From assembly GCA_964523975.1 (NCBI GenBank), contig CAZGBM010000052.1:1-15240 (forward strand): DNA of 15,240 nucleotides. The letters run 5' to 3'. Below the pieces are notes generated by a model. The model saw only the letters and a program-made list of their open reading frames with translations, was not told the origin of the DNA and ran no database searches. Position numbers and translations under genes: made by a program. This document shows positions 14,766 to 15,240 of this stretch, piece after piece (within the stretch, counting starts at the first letter, position 1; every line of letters begins with the position of its first letter). This DNA is from JAFGHJ01 sp964523975 (GTDB taxonomy: Bacteria; Hydrothermota; UBA3072).

Positions 14766-15240
14766 CTTTTAATAATTTCCACCCCATCCCCTTTCCCCAC
14801 AATAACAATATCTACAACATCAAGAAACAGGCCGTTTTCGACGACACCGGGAATCATGTTTAATTCGACTTCCATTTTATAAGGGTCTTCGATTATGCCT
14901 AATTTTACATCTATGATATTATTACCGCTATCGGTAATAAATTGTTCCTCGTTTTCCATCCTGACTTTGGGATTGTATCCGAGTTTCACAAGTTTTTTGC
15001 AAACTTTGCCAAGCGCGTAAGGAACGACTTCGATAGGCAGCGGAAAAGCACCTAACCTATCCACCATTTTTGCGGAATTCACGACCCAGAGATTTTGTCT
15101 GGAAGACTTCGCGACAACTTTTTCGAACAACAAGGCTCCTCCCCCTCCCTTTATTCCGTTAAAATCAGGGTCTATCTCGTCTGCGCCGTCGATAGTCAAA
15201 TCAATTTCATCGACATCATCGATAGATAAAAGAGGGATAT
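14759..15240 (-). CDS. rpiA: Ribose-5-phosphate isomerase A, 5' end cut by the window
   Basis: The enzyme interconverts ribose 5-phosphate and ribulose 5-phosphate in the pentose phosphate pathway. The frame is open to the window edge, giving 159 visible residues out of about 220-230 for the family. The TTG at 15199 falls inside the conserved motif, so it is not the start. The signatures TIDGADEID and KGGGGALLFEK, with their substrate-binding Asp and Lys residues, are present, and the C-terminal MIPGVVENGLF is typical of RpiA and distinguishes it from the unrelated RpiB. Its stop codon lies in a seven-base tandem array. Confidence 0.95.
   Translation of the reverse strand, partial: IPLLSIDDVDEIDLTIDGADEIDPDFNGIKGGGGALLFEKVVAKSSRQNLWVVNSAKMVDRLGAFPLPIEVVPYALGKVCKKLVKLGYNPKVRMENEEQFITDSGNNIIDVKLGIIEDPYKMEVELNMIPGVVENGLFLDVVDIVIVGKGDGVEIIKRS

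Overview
The window reads as chromosomal DNA of a diderm, moderately AT-rich bacterium, probably an uncultured lineage. The evidence is an SppA protease fused to an outer-membrane-like beta-barrel segment, Shine-Dalgarno sites of AGGAGG type, frequent TTG starts and ordinary bacterial metabolic genes. I cannot place it to a phylum. All nine supported genes lie on the minus strand, so transcription runs from high to low coordinates.

Read in the direction of transcription, the window opens with a 5'-truncated rpiA (ribose-5-phosphate isomerase) and an unrecognised 355-residue protein made of three copies of a roughly 120-residue unit. Next come proB-proA (glutamate to the proline precursor). 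A tightly packed four-gene operon follows: citrate synthase, a LeuC/LeuD-type two-subunit hydro-lyase, and NADP-type isocitrate dehydrogenase. In that position the LeuCD pair is most simply read as the aconitase, so the operon would convert oxaloacetate plus acetyl-CoA to 2-oxoglutarate, the glutamate precursor. ProBA upstream consume glutamate, so the two blocks form a plausible 2-oxoglutarate/glutamate/proline supply region. Downstream lie the barrel-SppA fusion and a two-gene phosphorelay: a soluble hybrid histidine kinase with two PAS domains and two receivers, then a free HPt protein.

The most unusual material lies between the operons. The longer spacers (1-465, 3332-3665, 5895-6165, 10435-10988, 13389-13649, and the short gap at 14718-14758) are mosaics of short degenerate tandem repeats with 7, 9 or 10 bp periods. 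They include (i) oriented cassettes of a G-rich block, TTTTAA, an A/T linker and a (NTCYGTG)n-like array; (ii) two 106-nt imperfect palindromes of equal length plus one half-copy; and (iii) seven-base tandem arrays that begin at or within a few bases of the stop codons of sppA, icd, proA and rpiA. None of this is seen inside the operons. I found no tRNA, rRNA, CRISPR array, transposase gene or convincing intrinsic terminator.
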